Assembly (NCBI RefSeq): GCF_001544695.2
Contig: NZ_FCOM02000002.1
Coordinates: 1-64,000 of the forward strand
Direction: 5' to 3'
DNA from: Caballeronia arvi
GTDB lineage: Bacteria; Pseudomonadota; Gammaproteobacteria; Burkholderiales; Burkholderiaceae
Length of the DNA: 64,000 bases
In this document: one piece after another, positions 17,487-29,801 of the stretch
How positions within the stretch are numbered: position 1 is the stretch's first letter
How the letters are laid out: every line of letters starts with the position of its first letter
The notes under the pieces: generated by a model
What the model saw: only the letters and a program-made list of their open reading frames with translations
What the model was told of the DNA's origin: nothing
The model's database searches: none
Position numbers and translations under genes: made by a program

Positions 17487-19565
17487 TCAGCTTTCCTGAC
17501 GCTGCAATGCGCGCAATTCGTCGACGGGAATGTGGCAGTGAATGACATGTCCATCGCCGGCATTGCGGCAGGGCGGCGCTTCGGTCTCGCAAACGGCGCC
17601 GATCTTGCGCGGGCAGCGCGTATGAAAGACGCAGCCAGAAGGCGGATTCGCCGCGCTCGGCAATTCGCCGGACAGCCGGATGCGCTTCGCGAGCGTTCCG
17701 TCGATCGAGTCGATCGACGGCACCGACGACAGCAACGCTTCGGTGTACGGATGTTGCGGGCCATCGAAGACGGCGGCGGCGCGCCCGATCTCCATGATGC
17801 GCCCGAGATACAGCACCGCGATGCGATCCGACAGATAGCGCACCACATGCAGATCGTGCGAGATGAACACGTAGCTCACGCGCCGTTCGCGCTGCAGATC
17901 GGCGAGCAGATTGAGGATGGCGGCCTGCACGGAGACATCGAGCGCGGACGTGGGCTCGTCGCAGACGACGACGCGCGGATCGCCCGCAAAAGCACGCGCG
18001 ATCGCGACGCGCTGCTTGAGCCCGCCCGACAGTTGCCGCGTGCGCGCGCTCAGATAGCGCTCCGGCAGGCGCACGGCCTGAGTCAGCGTATGCAGACGCG
18101 CTTCCTTCGCCTCGCCGCGCAGCGCGCCCAGCTTCGACAGCGAACGCGCAATCAGTTGCCGCACCGAATGCGCGCGATTCAGCGCGGAATCCGGATTCTG
18201 AAAGACAATCTGCAGCGACTTGACCTGCTCGCCGCTGCGCTGCGTCACGCGCTCGGGCAGCGCCGTGCCGTCGAGTTCGAGCGACGCGCCCTTGTCCGGC
18301 GATACGAGGCCGAGCAGCAGCTTCGCGAGCGTGGTCTTGCCGCTGCCCGATTCGCCGACGAGCCCGAGCGTTTCGCCTTGCGCGAGATCGAGCGAGACAT
18401 CGTGGACGGCGCGCACGTCTTCATCGCCGACACGGAAGGTCTTCGACAGATTGCGCGCCGACAACGCGAGCGGCTGGCCCTCGCCGCCCGCGATCGGCAC
18501 GGGCGCTTCATCGGCCGAGCGCGGCAGCGTTTCCGCGCGCTCGTGATAGTGGCAGCGCGCCATCTGATCGCCATGCGCCGACGCGACGCGATAGGGCGGC
18601 GGCGCGTCCTTGAGACAGCGCTCGTCGGCGAGCTTGCAGCGCGGCGCGAAGATGCAGCCCTGCGTGATCGATCCCGGCAGCGGCAGCGAACCCGGAATCG
18701 TGTCGAGACGACCGGTTTCCTTCGAGCGTCCTTCGCGCGGCAGGCAGCGCAGAAGGCCGACCGTGTACGGATGACGCGGCTTCGCGAAGACATCGGCGGC
18801 GGCGCCTTCTTCCACGAGCTTGCCCGCATACAGCACGCCGACGCGGTCGCACATGCGCCCGATCACCGCGAGGTTGTGGCTGATGAAGAGCACCGCCGTG
18901 CCGATCTCGTCACGCAACTGCGCGATCAGATCGAGCACCTCGGCTTCGACGGTGGCGTCGAGGCCGGTCGTCGGTTCGTCGAGAATCAGCAGCTCGGGAT
19001 TGCACGCGAGCGCCATCGCGATGACGACGCGTTGCTGCATCCCGCCCGAGAGCTGATGGGGATAGCTTTCCATCACGCGTTCCGGCGACGCGATGCGCAC
19101 GCGCCTCAGCATCTCGGCGGTGCGGGCGAGCGCTTCGTCGGCTGAGGCGCCCGTGACCTCGAACGCTTCGGAGACCTGCCGCGCGATCGTCAGCGACGGA
19201 TTCAGCGCGCGCCCCGGATCCTGATAGACCATCGATACGGCGTTGGCACGCATGCCGCGCAGCGCGTCGGCATCGAGCGTGGCGACGTCGCGCCCGGCGA
19301 TCGAAATGCGGCCAGCCTTCACGCGGCCATTGCGCGGCAAATAGCGCAGCACCGCGAGCGCGGCGGTCGATTTGCCGCAGCCCGATTCGCCGACGAGCCC
19401 ATACGTTTCGCCGCGCTTCACGCGCAAGGTGACGTCCTGCAGCACCTCGCGTTCGCGTCCGCGCGACCAGTACGCGACCGTGAGCCCGACGACGGTGAGC
19501 GCATCGGCCTGATCGCCTTTCGCGGCGCCGAAGGTGGGAAATGCCGATGGCGGCGGTCCGTTCAT
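17487..19565 (-). CDS. Dipeptide/oligopeptide ABC transporter, fused dual ATPase
   Basis: 692 residues carrying two complete ABC ATPase domains in one chain, as in GsiA or fused DppD-DppF. Walker A1 is GESGCGKST (59-67), signature LSGG 172-175, Walker B ILDEP 194-198. Walker A2 is GESGSGKTT (404-412), followed by LSGGLKQR and VCDEPTSALD. Each half ends in the oligopeptide-transporter C-terminal domain with a cysteine cluster (C304, C310, C317, C338 in the first; CVFHTRC...C in the second). The start overlaps the upstream permease stop (ATGA, 19562-19565). Energises the importer encoded by the preceding three genes. Confidence 0.93.
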   Translation of the reverse strand: MNGPPPSAFPTFGAAKGDQADALTVVGLTVAYWSRGREREVLQDVTLRVKRGETYGLVGESGCGKSTAALAVLRYLPRNGRVKAGRISIAGRDVATLDADALRGMRANAVSMVYQDPGRALNPSLTIARQVSEAFEVTGASADEALARTAEMLRRVRIASPERVMESYPHQLSGGMQQRVVIAMALACNPELLILDEPTTGLDATVEAEVLDLIAQLRDEIGTAVLFISHNLAVIGRMCDRVGVLYAGKLVEEGAAADVFAKPRHPYTVGLLRCLPREGRSKETGRLDTIPGSLPLPGSITQGCIFAPRCKLADERCLKDAPPPYRVASAHGDQMARCHYHERAETLPRSADEAPVPIAGGEGQPLALSARNLSKTFRVGDEDVRAVHDVSLDLAQGETLGLVGESGSGKTTLAKLLLGLVSPDKGASLELDGTALPERVTQRSGEQVKSLQIVFQNPDSALNRAHSVRQLIARSLSKLGALRGEAKEARLHTLTQAVRLPERYLSARTRQLSGGLKQRVAIARAFAGDPRVVVCDEPTSALDVSVQAAILNLLADLQRERRVSYVFISHDLHVVRYLSDRIAVLYLGRIMEIGRAAAVFDGPQHPYTEALLSSVPSIDSIDGTLAKRIRLSGELPSAANPPSGCVFHTRCPRKIGAVCETEAPPCRNAGDGHVIHCHIPVDELRALQRQES

Positions 19566-20419
19566 CGGTCGAGCACTCCTTGCACGGCATCGGCGACGAG
19601 ATTCACGCCGACGACCAGCGACGCAATCGCGGCGGCGTCGAACACGACGGTCCACCACGCGCCGCCCGCCATCAACGTATAGCTTTCGGAGAGCGCGAGG
19701 CCCCAGTCGGCCGACGGCGGCTGGATGCCGAAGCCCAAGAACGACAGTGTCGCCACGGCGAAGATCGCGTAGCCGAGCCGCACCGTCGCCTCGACGATGA
19801 TCGGCGGCAGCACGTTCGGCAGGATCTCCGCGAACATGATGTAGAGCGCGTTCTCGCCGCGTAACTGCGCGGCGAGAACGTAGTCGAGATGACGTTCGCT
19901 CAGCACGGCGGCGCGCACGGTGCGCGCGGTGATCGGCGCGAACGTCAGGCCGATGACGATGATCACCGTCGTGTTGCTCGCGCCGACGGCGGCCAGCGCG
20001 AGCAGCGCGACGATGACGAGCGGCAGCGCCAGCAGCGCATCGATCACGCGGCCGATGACGGCATCGACCCAACCGTCGAAATAGCCGACGACGAGCCCGA
20101 TCGCCGTGCCCGCCGCCGTGCCGAGCAAGGTGGCCAACGGCGCGATGGTGAGAATGTCGCGCGAGCCGACGATCACGCGCGCGAACACGTCGCGGCCGAG
20201 TTGATCGGTGCCGAACCAGTGATCGGCGGACGGCGGCGTGAGCGAATTGAGCGGATCGGACGCGTAGGGATCGTGCGGCACGAGCCAGTGTCCGAAAAGC
20301 GCGCAGACGACCCAGAACAGCAGGATCAGCACGCCCATGTCGAAGGTGGCCGAGCGCACCAGCGCGCCGAGCGCTTCGAAGCGGCGCGGTTTCGTCGCGA
20401 GAGCGGTTGCGGTGCTCAT
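19562..20419 (-). CDS. ABC transporter permease, DppC type
   Basis: 285 residues with a basic cytoplasmic N-terminus, one TM, a DppC-type N-terminal OppC domain and the five-helix BPD_transp_1 core. The periplasmic HWFGTDQLGRDVFARVIVGSR motif is diagnostic for OppC/DppC. The EAA-like loop LRGENALYIMFAEILPN contacts the ATPase. It overlaps both neighbours by 4 bp. It pairs with the DppB-type permease to form the peptide-import channel. Confidence 0.93.
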   Translation of the reverse strand: MSTATALATKPRRFEALGALVRSATFDMGVLILLFWVVCALFGHWLVPHDPYASDPLNSLTPPSADHWFGTDQLGRDVFARVIVGSRDILTIAPLATLLGTAAGTAIGLVVGYFDGWVDAVIGRVIDALLALPLVIVALLALAAVGASNTTVIIVIGLTFAPITARTVRAAVLSERHLDYVLAAQLRGENALYIMFAEILPNVLPPIIVEATVRLGYAIFAVATLSFLGFGIQPPSADWGLALSESYTLMAGGAWWTVVFDAAAIASLVVGVNLVADAVQGVLDR

Positions 20420-21423
20420 TGCGCGTCACCCGTGCGCAGGCGTGGATTGAGCACGACGTAGAGCGCATCTGCGATCAGATTCGCGGCCGTATAGATGACG
20501 CCGATGGTCAGCACGCCCGCTTCGAGCATCGGAAAGTCCTTGGCCTTCGCGGCGTTGTAGATCAGCGAGCCGATGCCCTGATAGTGGAACAGCGTCTCCA
20601 CGACGACGAGTCCGCCGATCATGTAGCCGAGCTGGGTCGCGGCGACGGTCACGGTCGGCAGCAGCGCGTTGCGCAACACGTGCCGCAGAATCACGACGTG
20701 TTGAGGCAGGCCCTTGAGAATCGCGGTGCGGGTGTAATCGGCGTCGAGCGCTTCGACGGTGCCCGCGCGCGCCATCCGCGCGATATAGCCGAAGAACACG
20801 AACACGAGCGGCAGAACCGGCAGGATCAGATGCTCGAGTTGCGTCAGGATGCCCGAGCCGGCGGGCGCGGTCGCTTCGATCGGCAGCCATTGCAGCCACA
20901 CGCCGAAGATCAAAATCAGCACGATCGACGACACGAACTCGGGAACCACCGTCGCCGTCAAACCGCCGATGCTGATCACGCGGTCGATCCAGCGTCCCGA
21001 ATGCAGCGCCGCATACACGCCGCCCGCGATGCCGAGCGGCACCACGACGACGAACGCGAGCGCGCCGAGCTTCGCCGAATTCCACAGCGCAGCGCCGATG
21101 AACGGCGCTACGGCTGAGCGAAACGCGTACGACTCGCCCATGTCGCCCCGCAGGAAGTGGCTGATCCAGCCCGTGTATTGCGTGAGCAGCGGCCGGTCGA
21201 CGCCGAGTTGATGATTCAGCGCCGCGACCGCGCGCGCATCGGCGAGCGGCCCGAGAATCGCGCGGCCGACATCGCCGGGCAAGAGCTGGCCGCCTGCGAA
21301 GACGATCATCGACAGAAGCCATAGCGTGACGAGCGCGAGCAGCAGCCGCACGCCGATGAAGCGCACGACGCGTTTCATTTTGGCGAAGTCGGCGACATGC
21401 GCCGTCGGCGTGGCCGTGCTCAT
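20416..21423 (-). CDS. ABC transporter permease, DppB type
   Basis: 335 residues. N-terminal TM (residues about 20-45) ends in GGQLLPGDVGR, equivalent to the PGDP motif of DppB/OppB, then LGVDRPLLTQYTGWISHFLRGDMGES, a hallmark of the family. Six TM segments and the ATPase-contact loop ALDADYTRTAILKGLPQHVVILRHVLRNALLP are present. The gene begins immediately after the substrate-binding protein stop (21424) and its own stop overlaps the DppC-type start. Confidence 0.93.
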   Translation of the reverse strand: MSTATPTAHVADFAKMKRVVRFIGVRLLLALVTLWLLSMIVFAGGQLLPGDVGRAILGPLADARAVAALNHQLGVDRPLLTQYTGWISHFLRGDMGESYAFRSAVAPFIGAALWNSAKLGALAFVVVVPLGIAGGVYAALHSGRWIDRVISIGGLTATVVPEFVSSIVLILIFGVWLQWLPIEATAPAGSGILTQLEHLILPVLPLVFVFFGYIARMARAGTVEALDADYTRTAILKGLPQHVVILRHVLRNALLPTVTVAATQLGYMIGGLVVVETLFHYQGIGSLIYNAAKAKDFPMLEAGVLTIGVIYTAANLIADALYVVLNPRLRTGDAQ

Positions 21424-23085
21424 TTATGCCGATACCGTCGCACGGTCGAACCACATCTGCGAGATCGCGTTGAAGCGCACGCCGGAGACGTTCGCGCGCG
21501 TGACGATCAACTGGTCGTAGAAGTAGGGGATGACGACCGGGGTTTCATCGAGCAGCAGATGCTGGATCTGGCCGGAGAGCTTCTTCTGCGACGCGACATC
21601 CAGCGCCGCGACGAACTGTGCGACGAGCTTGTCGTACTCCGGATTCTTGAAGTGCGCCGCGTTCCAGGTGCCGCCGCTCGTCAACGGTGCGTTGAGGAAC
21701 ACGTTCGGCACGCCGCGATGCCCGTAATCCGTGATGCCGAGCGGCGAATCGAGCCAGTCCGACTTGCCGAACGTGCCCGAGCCGTAATACAGGTCCTGGC
21801 TCTCGACCTTCAACTGGATGCGAATGCCGATCGCCTTCGCCGCGTTCTGGACGACGACCGCGAGATCGGGAATCTCCATGTACTTTTCGGTTGTCAGCGT
21901 GACGTCGAAGCCGTTCGCGACGCCGGCTTCGCTCATCAGCTTTTTCGCCTGCGCGACGTCGATCTTGCGTTGGGGCACGGACAGATCGCTCGACGGAAAC
22001 ACCGGCGCGAACGGGCTGTCGTTGCCCACTTGCGCGCGCCCGCGGAATAGGCCCTTCACGATGACTTCGCGATCGATCGCGAGCGCCAGCGCCTGGCGCA
22101 CGCGCTTGTCCTTGAACGGCGCCATGTCGCAGCGCATGTGCATCTGCCGATGCGAGCTCGACTTCGTGCCGAGCACCTTGAACTGCGGATTCGAGAGCAT
22201 CGCGAGGCCGCCCTGCACGGTGAAATCGCCCATCACGTCGGCCTGGCGGCCCTGCATCGCGAGGAGTTGCGCCTGATGGTCCGCATAGAAGGAAAACTGC
22301 ACGCGATCGGGCAGCGCCTTCTCGCCCCAGTAGTCGGGATTACGCACGAACGACGCGCCGACCTTCGGCGTGTATTTCTCCAGCTTCAGCGCGCCCGTGC
22401 CCATGAACGACTTCTCGTAGGGTCCGGTGAAGTTCGCGGGAAGGATCACCGCGTTATATGTATTCGAGGACACGTAATATGGGAAATTGCCGTTGGGCGC
22501 GTCGAGATGGAATTCGACCGTGTGGTCGTCGGTGGCCTTCGCCGAATCTTTCGACAGCACGCCCTTGAGCACGGAAAGCGCCGCCGAACCCGCGCCCGGA
22601 TCGGACAGGCGGTTGAAGGTCGCGACGACGTCTTTCGCCGTCATTTGCTGGCCGTCGTGGAACTTCACGTTCGGGCGCAGCTTGAAGGTCCACACGTCGC
22701 CCTTGTCGTTCGACTTCCACGACAGTGCGAGCGCCGGCCGCAAGGCGAGATGCTCGCTGTCGTCGTCGATAAGAAATTCGCCCGTCTGATTGATGAGCGC
22801 GAGACCGGCAGCGTCCGTCACCGTGAGCGGATCGACGGCGCCCGCGGGCGTCAGATGCGCGACGCGGATCGTGCCGCCGGGCTTCCCCGCGCCCTGCGCG
22901 CGCGCAGCCGGCATGCCGAAGAGACCGCCCGCGGTCAGCGCGAAGCCGAGCACGCTCGCATGGCGCAGCAGCTCGCGGCGCGTCAGGCGCCCGGCCATGA
23001 ATTCGTCGATCGCGTGATTGCCCAGTTCGCCCGCTCGCGGGCGGGCAATCTCGAGAAGATGCGCGTCGGTCGAAGGTTTCTTCAT
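21424..23085 (-). CDS. ABC transporter substrate-binding protein, family 5 (peptide type), Tat-like signal
   Basis: 553-residue SBP_bac_5 protein that delivers a peptide-like or other bulky ligand to the permeases. The N-terminus is long and carries TRRELLRHASVLGFALTAGG (35-54), a twin-arginine motif (R36, R37) before the hydrophobic core, with cleavage likely after ARA (63). Tat export implies folding or cofactor binding before secretion and is common in this subgroup. The family signature region FKLRPNVKFHDGQQMTAKDVVATFNR is present. First gene of a four-gene operon. The ligand cannot be told; the family includes dipeptide, nickel, glutathione and opine binders. Confidence 0.93.
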   Translation of the reverse strand: MKKPSTDAHLLEIARPRAGELGNHAIDEFMAGRLTRRELLRHASVLGFALTAGGLFGMPAARAQGAGKPGGTIRVAHLTPAGAVDPLTVTDAAGLALINQTGEFLIDDDSEHLALRPALALSWKSNDKGDVWTFKLRPNVKFHDGQQMTAKDVVATFNRLSDPGAGSAALSVLKGVLSKDSAKATDDHTVEFHLDAPNGNFPYYVSSNTYNAVILPANFTGPYEKSFMGTGALKLEKYTPKVGASFVRNPDYWGEKALPDRVQFSFYADHQAQLLAMQGRQADVMGDFTVQGGLAMLSNPQFKVLGTKSSSHRQMHMRCDMAPFKDKRVRQALALAIDREVIVKGLFRGRAQVGNDSPFAPVFPSSDLSVPQRKIDVAQAKKLMSEAGVANGFDVTLTTEKYMEIPDLAVVVQNAAKAIGIRIQLKVESQDLYYGSGTFGKSDWLDSPLGITDYGHRGVPNVFLNAPLTSGGTWNAAHFKNPEYDKLVAQFVAALDVASQKKLSGQIQHLLLDETPVVIPYFYDQLIVTRANVSGVRFNAISQMWFDRATVSA

Positions 23086-23139
23086 CGGTGTTTTTCCGTT
23101 GTAGTTGTTTGCCGGCCGTCGCCCACGCGCGTACGGCTC

Positions 23140-23162
23140 GACTGCGCCGTCACGGCGCAGTC
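23140..23162. promoter_or_regulatory. Perfect 23-bp palindrome upstream of the ABC importer operon
   Basis: Arms GACTGCGCCGT (23140-23150) and ACGGCGCAGTC (23152-23162) are exact complements around one central base. It lies 54 bp before the substrate-binding protein start and 51 bp after the cupin stop. There is no T-tract on either side, so a regulator-binding site is more likely than an intrinsic terminator, though an RNA hairpin is possible. Confidence 0.45.
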
Positions 23163-23213
23163 AGGCGTGAACAGCAAGGAACGCGCCTCTTCATGGCGTG
23201 CGCCCGTGCCGCT

Positions 23214-23705
23214 TCAGTGATCGTGTGGATGCTTGTGAATCGGATCGACCCAATAGACTTCCTCGGGCTTCTCCACCGCATCGATGTTCAGGTTCACGAC
23301 GACCGCTTCGTTGTCGCTGCGCACGAGCACGCATTCGAGCGGATCGTCGGTGCTCGCGTTGATCTCCTGATGCGGCACGTAGGGCGGCACGAAGATGAAA
23401 TCGCCGGGACCGGCCTCGGCGACGAATTCGAGATGCTCGCCCCAGCGCATGCGCGCCTGCCCGCGCACGACATAGATCACGCTCTCGAGCGCGCCGTGAT
23501 GGTGCGCGCCCGTCTTCGCGTTCGGATGGATCGTGACCGTCCCCGCCCAGATCTTCTGCGCGCCGACGCGCGCCGCGTTGATCGCCGCCGCGCGATTCAT
23601 GCCGGGCGTCTGCGGAGTGTTGGTGTCGAGCTGATCGCCCTTGATGACCTTGACGCCGTGTTCGCGCCAATCGATGTGCTGATGTGCGTCGCTCATGTCG
23701 CTCAT
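23214..23705 (-). CDS. Cupin-domain protein
   Basis: 163-residue single-domain cupin. Metal-binding motif 1 is visible as AHHHGALESVIYVVRG (His residues plus Glu) and motif 2 as PGDFIFVPPYVPHQEIN. Such small cupins bind Fe, Mn or Zn and act as isomerases, dioxygenases or sensors; the substrate is unknown. The C-terminus is His-rich (HKHPHDH). Start could be ATG 23705 or ATG 23696. It lies 128 bp upstream of the peptide-type importer on the same strand, so a functional link is possible but the palindrome between them suggests separate control. Confidence 0.88.
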   Translation of the reverse strand: MSDMSDAHQHIDWREHGVKVIKGDQLDTNTPQTPGMNRAAAINAARVGAQKIWAGTVTIHPNAKTGAHHHGALESVIYVVRGQARMRWGEHLEFVAEAGPGDFIFVPPYVPHQEINASTDDPLECVLVRSDNEAVVVNLNIDAVEKPEEVYWVDPIHKHPHDH

Positions 23706-23729
23706 TCCGTTTTCATCTGCGGATATGAA

Positions 23730-23767
23730 AAGTCCGTTGCCGGCACCAACGAGCCAGCAACGGACTT
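23730..23767 (-). terminator. Probable terminator of the EF-G gene
   Basis: On the minus strand, an 11-bp stem AAGTCCGTTGC / GCAACGGACTT with a 16-base loop is followed by TTTTC. It lies 27 bases after the EF-G stop and just before the cupin start. Confidence 0.6.
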
Positions 23768-23793
23768 CCGATACTACACGCATCGAGCGCCGA

Positions 23794-25899
<2,106 letters not shown>

Positions 25900-26053
25900 G
25901 TGAACCTCCTGTTGAAGATGTCAGCACGGCGTCGAGTGAGAGCCACAAAGCGTCGCGCTGAATCTTTTTAGGATAGCGCGTCGGCAGGCTCTTTGCAGGA
26001 ATCTTGCCAGCTCGCGGGAAGGCGCGCGGCGACTTGCGGCAGGCGAAAAAAAA

Positions 26054-26081
26054 CCGGCGAGATTCGATTGAACCGCGCCGG
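26054..26081 (-). terminator. Intrinsic terminator of the DUF192 gene
   Basis: On the minus strand CCGGCG (26081-26076) pairs with CGCCGG (26059-26054) across a 16-base loop and is followed by eight T. It lies about 40 bases after the DUF192 stop at 26122. Confidence 0.65.
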
Positions 26082-26121
26082 CTTCGGTCATCGTGAAGTC
26101 ACGACGCCGTACTCGTTGCAC

Positions 26122-26616
26122 TCACTGCGCGCGCGGCAAGCCCTTGATCTGCGTGCCAGGCTTGATGCCCTTCGCCGCGAACCAGCCCTTCGGCATTTCG
26201 AGCGCGTACACGCCGTTGTTGCGCGGGCAGTGGTTGTTCTCCGTCTCGGCCTGCATCTCGTCGATGTCGGTGACCGTGCCGTCCGCGCGGATGAACGCGA
26301 TCGACAGCGGGATCAGCGTGTTCTTCATCCAGAAGCAGTGCACGGCGTTTTCGCCGAACACGAAGAGCATGCCTTCGTTCGGTGCGAGCTTCGTGCGATA
26401 CATGAGGCCTTGCTCGCGATCCGCATCGTTCGCGGCGACGGCGGCATCGATCACATACATGCCCGCGGTCAGCTTCGCGCGCGGAAAGTCGGACGGCTGC
26501 TTCGCGCCTGGCGGAAGAGTTTGCGTTTGCGCCTGCGCGAGCGGGAGTGCGGCGAACGGCAACGCGAGCGCGATGACGGCTGCGCGTGCGGCGCGCAAGA
26601 AGTGCTGCAGATTCAC
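26122..26616 (-). CDS. DUF192 exported protein
   Basis: 164 residues with a Sec signal peptide (cleavage after AQA, residue 29). The DUF192 core is clear: REQGLMYRTKLAPNEGMLFVF, then HCFWMKNTLIPLSIAFI and the C-terminal YALEMPKGWFAAKGIKPG. The family forms small beta-rich periplasmic or secreted proteins of unknown biochemical role. The start is GTG 26616 with AAAGGAG 9 bases upstream, a strong site that decides against the longer frame from 26730. Confidence 0.88.
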   Translation of the reverse strand: MNLQHFLRAARAAVIALALPFAALPLAQAQTQTLPPGAKQPSDFPRAKLTAGMYVIDAAVAANDADREQGLMYRTKLAPNEGMLFVFGENAVHCFWMKNTLIPLSIAFIRADGTVTDIDEMQAETENNHCPRNNGVYALEMPKGWFAAKGIKPGTQIKGLPRAQ

Positions 26617-26707
26617 GACGAAGCTCCTTTGAGGATCGATGTGCCGGAAACAGGTGGCCCCGCGCATGTTACTCGATGGACCAGACCAAAACAAAAGCGC
26701 AAAACAA

Positions 26708-26738
26708 AAGGGCAGATGCCTTGCGGCCATCTGCCCTT
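26708..26738 (-). terminator. Intrinsic terminator of the small exported protein gene
   Basis: Arms AAGGGCAGATG (26708-26718) and CATCTGCCCTT (26728-26738) form an 11-bp stem with a 9-base loop. On the minus strand it runs on into TTTTGTTTT, a canonical rho-independent terminator 64 bases after the stop at 26803. Confidence 0.85.
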
Positions 26739-26802
26739 CAACGCCGTAAAGACGGCGGTAATGCTCGTTCTTGACTTCGCTATACCGCGTCTTACAACGA
26801 AC

Positions 26803-27012
26803 TTACTGAGCTGCCGAAGCGGCTTCCGGAGCCGAAGCGGCTGCCTTCTTGTGCGACTTCTTCGACGACTTGTGCGACGACTTCTTGTGAGCCGACGACT
26901 TGTGAGCCGACGAAGCAGCTGCCGGAGCAGCAGCGGCCGGTGCCGAAGCTTCTTGTGCGAAAGCAGCGGTTGCGAACAGGCCAGCGACGAGAGCAGCGAT
27001 CAGTTTGTTCAT
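26803..27012 (-). CDS. Small exported Ala/Ser/Lys/His-rich protein
   Basis: 69 residues. Signal peptide MNKLIAALVAGLFATAAFA (cleavage after residue 19) followed by a low-complexity mature part: an Ala/Pro-rich stretch, then HKSSAHKKSSHKSSKKSHKK, then Ala/Ser/Glu. It has no predicted fold and a strong net positive charge, recalling acid-shock or polyanion-binding proteins, but no function is assigned. ATG 27012 is preceded by AAAGGG; a longer frame from 27045 breaks the signal peptide. Has its own strong terminator, which supports it being a real, monocistronic and perhaps highly expressed gene. Confidence 0.8.
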   Translation of the reverse strand: MNKLIAALVAGLFATAAFAQEASAPAAAAPAAASSAHKSSAHKKSSHKSSKKSHKKAAASAPEAASAAQ

Positions 27013-27395
27013 TTGTGAACCCTTTAGCTTGAGTTGATTAACCATACGACCCGGTCAATGAGTCATGTCGGTAAACGAGCCACCTACCTTTCGGTTGACA
27101 GTCGCATCGATAAATCAGTGTCGATACTTCTGTGAACGCTTGAACCTTTCAAACACCCTGGAGCACACAGGTTGCTGTAATCAGTTATTCGCTCATGCCG
27201 GATAGCTTTGCGCGGCATCTGTGGCCCTTAACGCATCGCGCAAAGAGTCGGTTGACGCGATTTACAGAGAATTGCGCAGCAGACCAAAAATTTTTTCGAA
27301 ACGCGAAATGAACTAGCCGATATTCATGACATGTGCTTTAAACATGATCAACGAATGGCGCAAGGCGGCTTAATTTCGAGATAGTTGAATGCGAT
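27013..27395. other. 383-bp intergenic region, no gene seen
   Basis: Lies between the small exported protein (promoter side) and the end of the pseudouridine synthase gene. AT content is raised around 27280-27360. On the minus strand TTGAAA-17-AAGTAT near 27150 is a weak promoter candidate for the small gene. No open frame, tRNA or hairpin of note was found. Confidence 0.4.
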
Positions 27396-27971
27396 TCAAC
27401 CAACGCGCTGCCACGGCGCCTGCGGCGGAACCTCGACGGTCTCGCCGGGCGCGAGCCCCAGCGCGAAGAGATCGAGCGCCCCGATCGCGACGCGCACGAG
27501 CCGCAACGTCGGATGACCGACGGCTGCCGTCATGCGCCGCACTTGCCGGTTCTTGCCTTCGGTGATGGCGAGCTCGATCCATGTCGTAGGGATCGCGGCG
27601 CGGTAGCGGACGGGCGGATTGCGCGGCCAGAGCGCATCGCTGTCCCCGGCCGCGACGAACGCGGTGCGGCATGCGCGCGTCACGTAGTCGCCGAGATCGA
27701 CGCCTTTAGCGAGCCGCGCGAGCACGGCATCGTCGGGTGCGCCTTCGACTTGCGCCCAGTAGCGCTTCACGAGCTTGTGACGCGGCTCCGCGATGCGCGC
27801 CTGCAACGCGCCGTCGTCGGTGAGGAGGAGCAGGCCTTCGCTGTCGGCATCGAGCCTGCCGGCCGGATACACGTTCGGCGTCTTCACCCAGTCGCCGAGC
27901 GACGCGCGGGTCTCGTGCGCGGAAAACTGGCAGATGGTCCCGAAGGGCTTGTTCAGGGCGATGAGTGACAT
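27396..27971 (-). CDS. 23S rRNA-type pseudouridine synthase (RluE/RsuA family)
   Basis: 191 residues without an N-terminal S4 domain, the size and architecture of RluE. The catalytic aspartate is D41 in PAGRLDADSEGLLLLTDDG. KRYWAQVEG and EGKNRQVRRMTAAVGHPTLRLVR are the family's later conserved blocks. RluE modifies U2457 of E. coli 23S rRNA; the same target is inferred. Start ATG 27971 (MSLIALNKPFGT) is chosen from the family N-terminus. It is divergent from icd across 207 bp. Confidence 0.88.
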   Translation of the reverse strand: MSLIALNKPFGTICQFSAHETRASLGDWVKTPNVYPAGRLDADSEGLLLLTDDGALQARIAEPRHKLVKRYWAQVEGAPDDAVLARLAKGVDLGDYVTRACRTAFVAAGDSDALWPRNPPVRYRAAIPTTWIELAITEGKNRQVRRMTAAVGHPTLRLVRVAIGALDLFALGLAPGETVEVPPQAPWQRVG

Positions 27972-28178
27972 GCAGGCGGCGCGCGGCGTGAATCGGATGC
28001 GGCATCTTAAAGCATGCGGTCGGGACGTTCCGGGCGCGCCGGAGCAGGCCAGCATGGTTAGAATGATGTATTGGCTGTTCCCGCACGCGCCATCGCCGCG
28101 CGCGCTGCATCGCGATGCATTGCGTTTCCCATCCATCCAGTTTGCTTCCATTCAAGCCCGGCCTTATTGGAGTCGACC

Positions 28179-29435
<1,257 letters not shown>

Positions 29436-29467
29436 GGACTCACCTCGATTCGCGATGTTAAATAATG

Positions 29468-29499
29468 ACCCCGGAAGGCCTACGCTTTCCGGGGTTTTT
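29468..29499 (+). terminator. Intrinsic terminator of icd
   Basis: Stem ACCCCGGAA (29468-29476) / TTCCGGGGT (29487-29495) with a 10-base loop, then TTTTTATTT. It lies 33 bases after the icd stop. Confidence 0.9.
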
Positions 29500-29540
29500 A
29501 TTTCAGGCGGATGCCTCATATATCTGTCTGTCGCAGGCGA

Positions 29541-29568
29541 AAAAAAACCCGGCGCCAGGGCCGGGTTT
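29541..29568 (-). terminator. Intrinsic terminator of cspA
   Basis: On the minus strand AAACCCGG (29568-29561) and CCGGGTTT (29552-29545) form the stem, followed by eight T. It lies 27 bases after the cold-shock gene stop and faces the icd terminator. Confidence 0.9.
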
Positions 29569-29594
29569 CACGAGGCAAAGTTTTGATCGAACGG

Positions 29595-29801
29595 TCAGAT
29601 TGCATCCTGGATGTTCGAAGCCTGCTTGCCCTTCGGTCCCTGGACGATCTCGAAGCTGACCTTCTGGCCTTCTTTGAGCGTCTTGAAACCGTTCATTTGA
29701 ATCGCCGAGAAATGTGCAAACAGATCCTCGCCGCCTTCATCGGGCGTGATGAATCCGTAGCCTTTCGCGTCGTTGAACCACTTGACCGTACCAGTAGACA
29801 T
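29595..29801 (-). CDS. cspA: Cold-shock protein
   Basis: 68-residue single OB-fold CSD protein. RNP1 KGYGFITP and RNP2 DLFAHFS bind single-stranded RNA/DNA; aromatic residues W9, F10 and F19-F20 line the same face. Acts as an RNA chaperone. ATG 29801 follows AGAGGGGAA. A promoter about 150 bases upstream implies a long 5' untranslated leader like those of cold-regulated csp genes. The paralogue type (cold-induced or constitutive) cannot be told from sequence alone. Confidence 0.95.
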   Translation of the reverse strand: MSTGTVKWFNDAKGYGFITPDEGGEDLFAHFSAIQMNGFKTLKEGQKVSFEIVQGPKGKQASNIQDAI

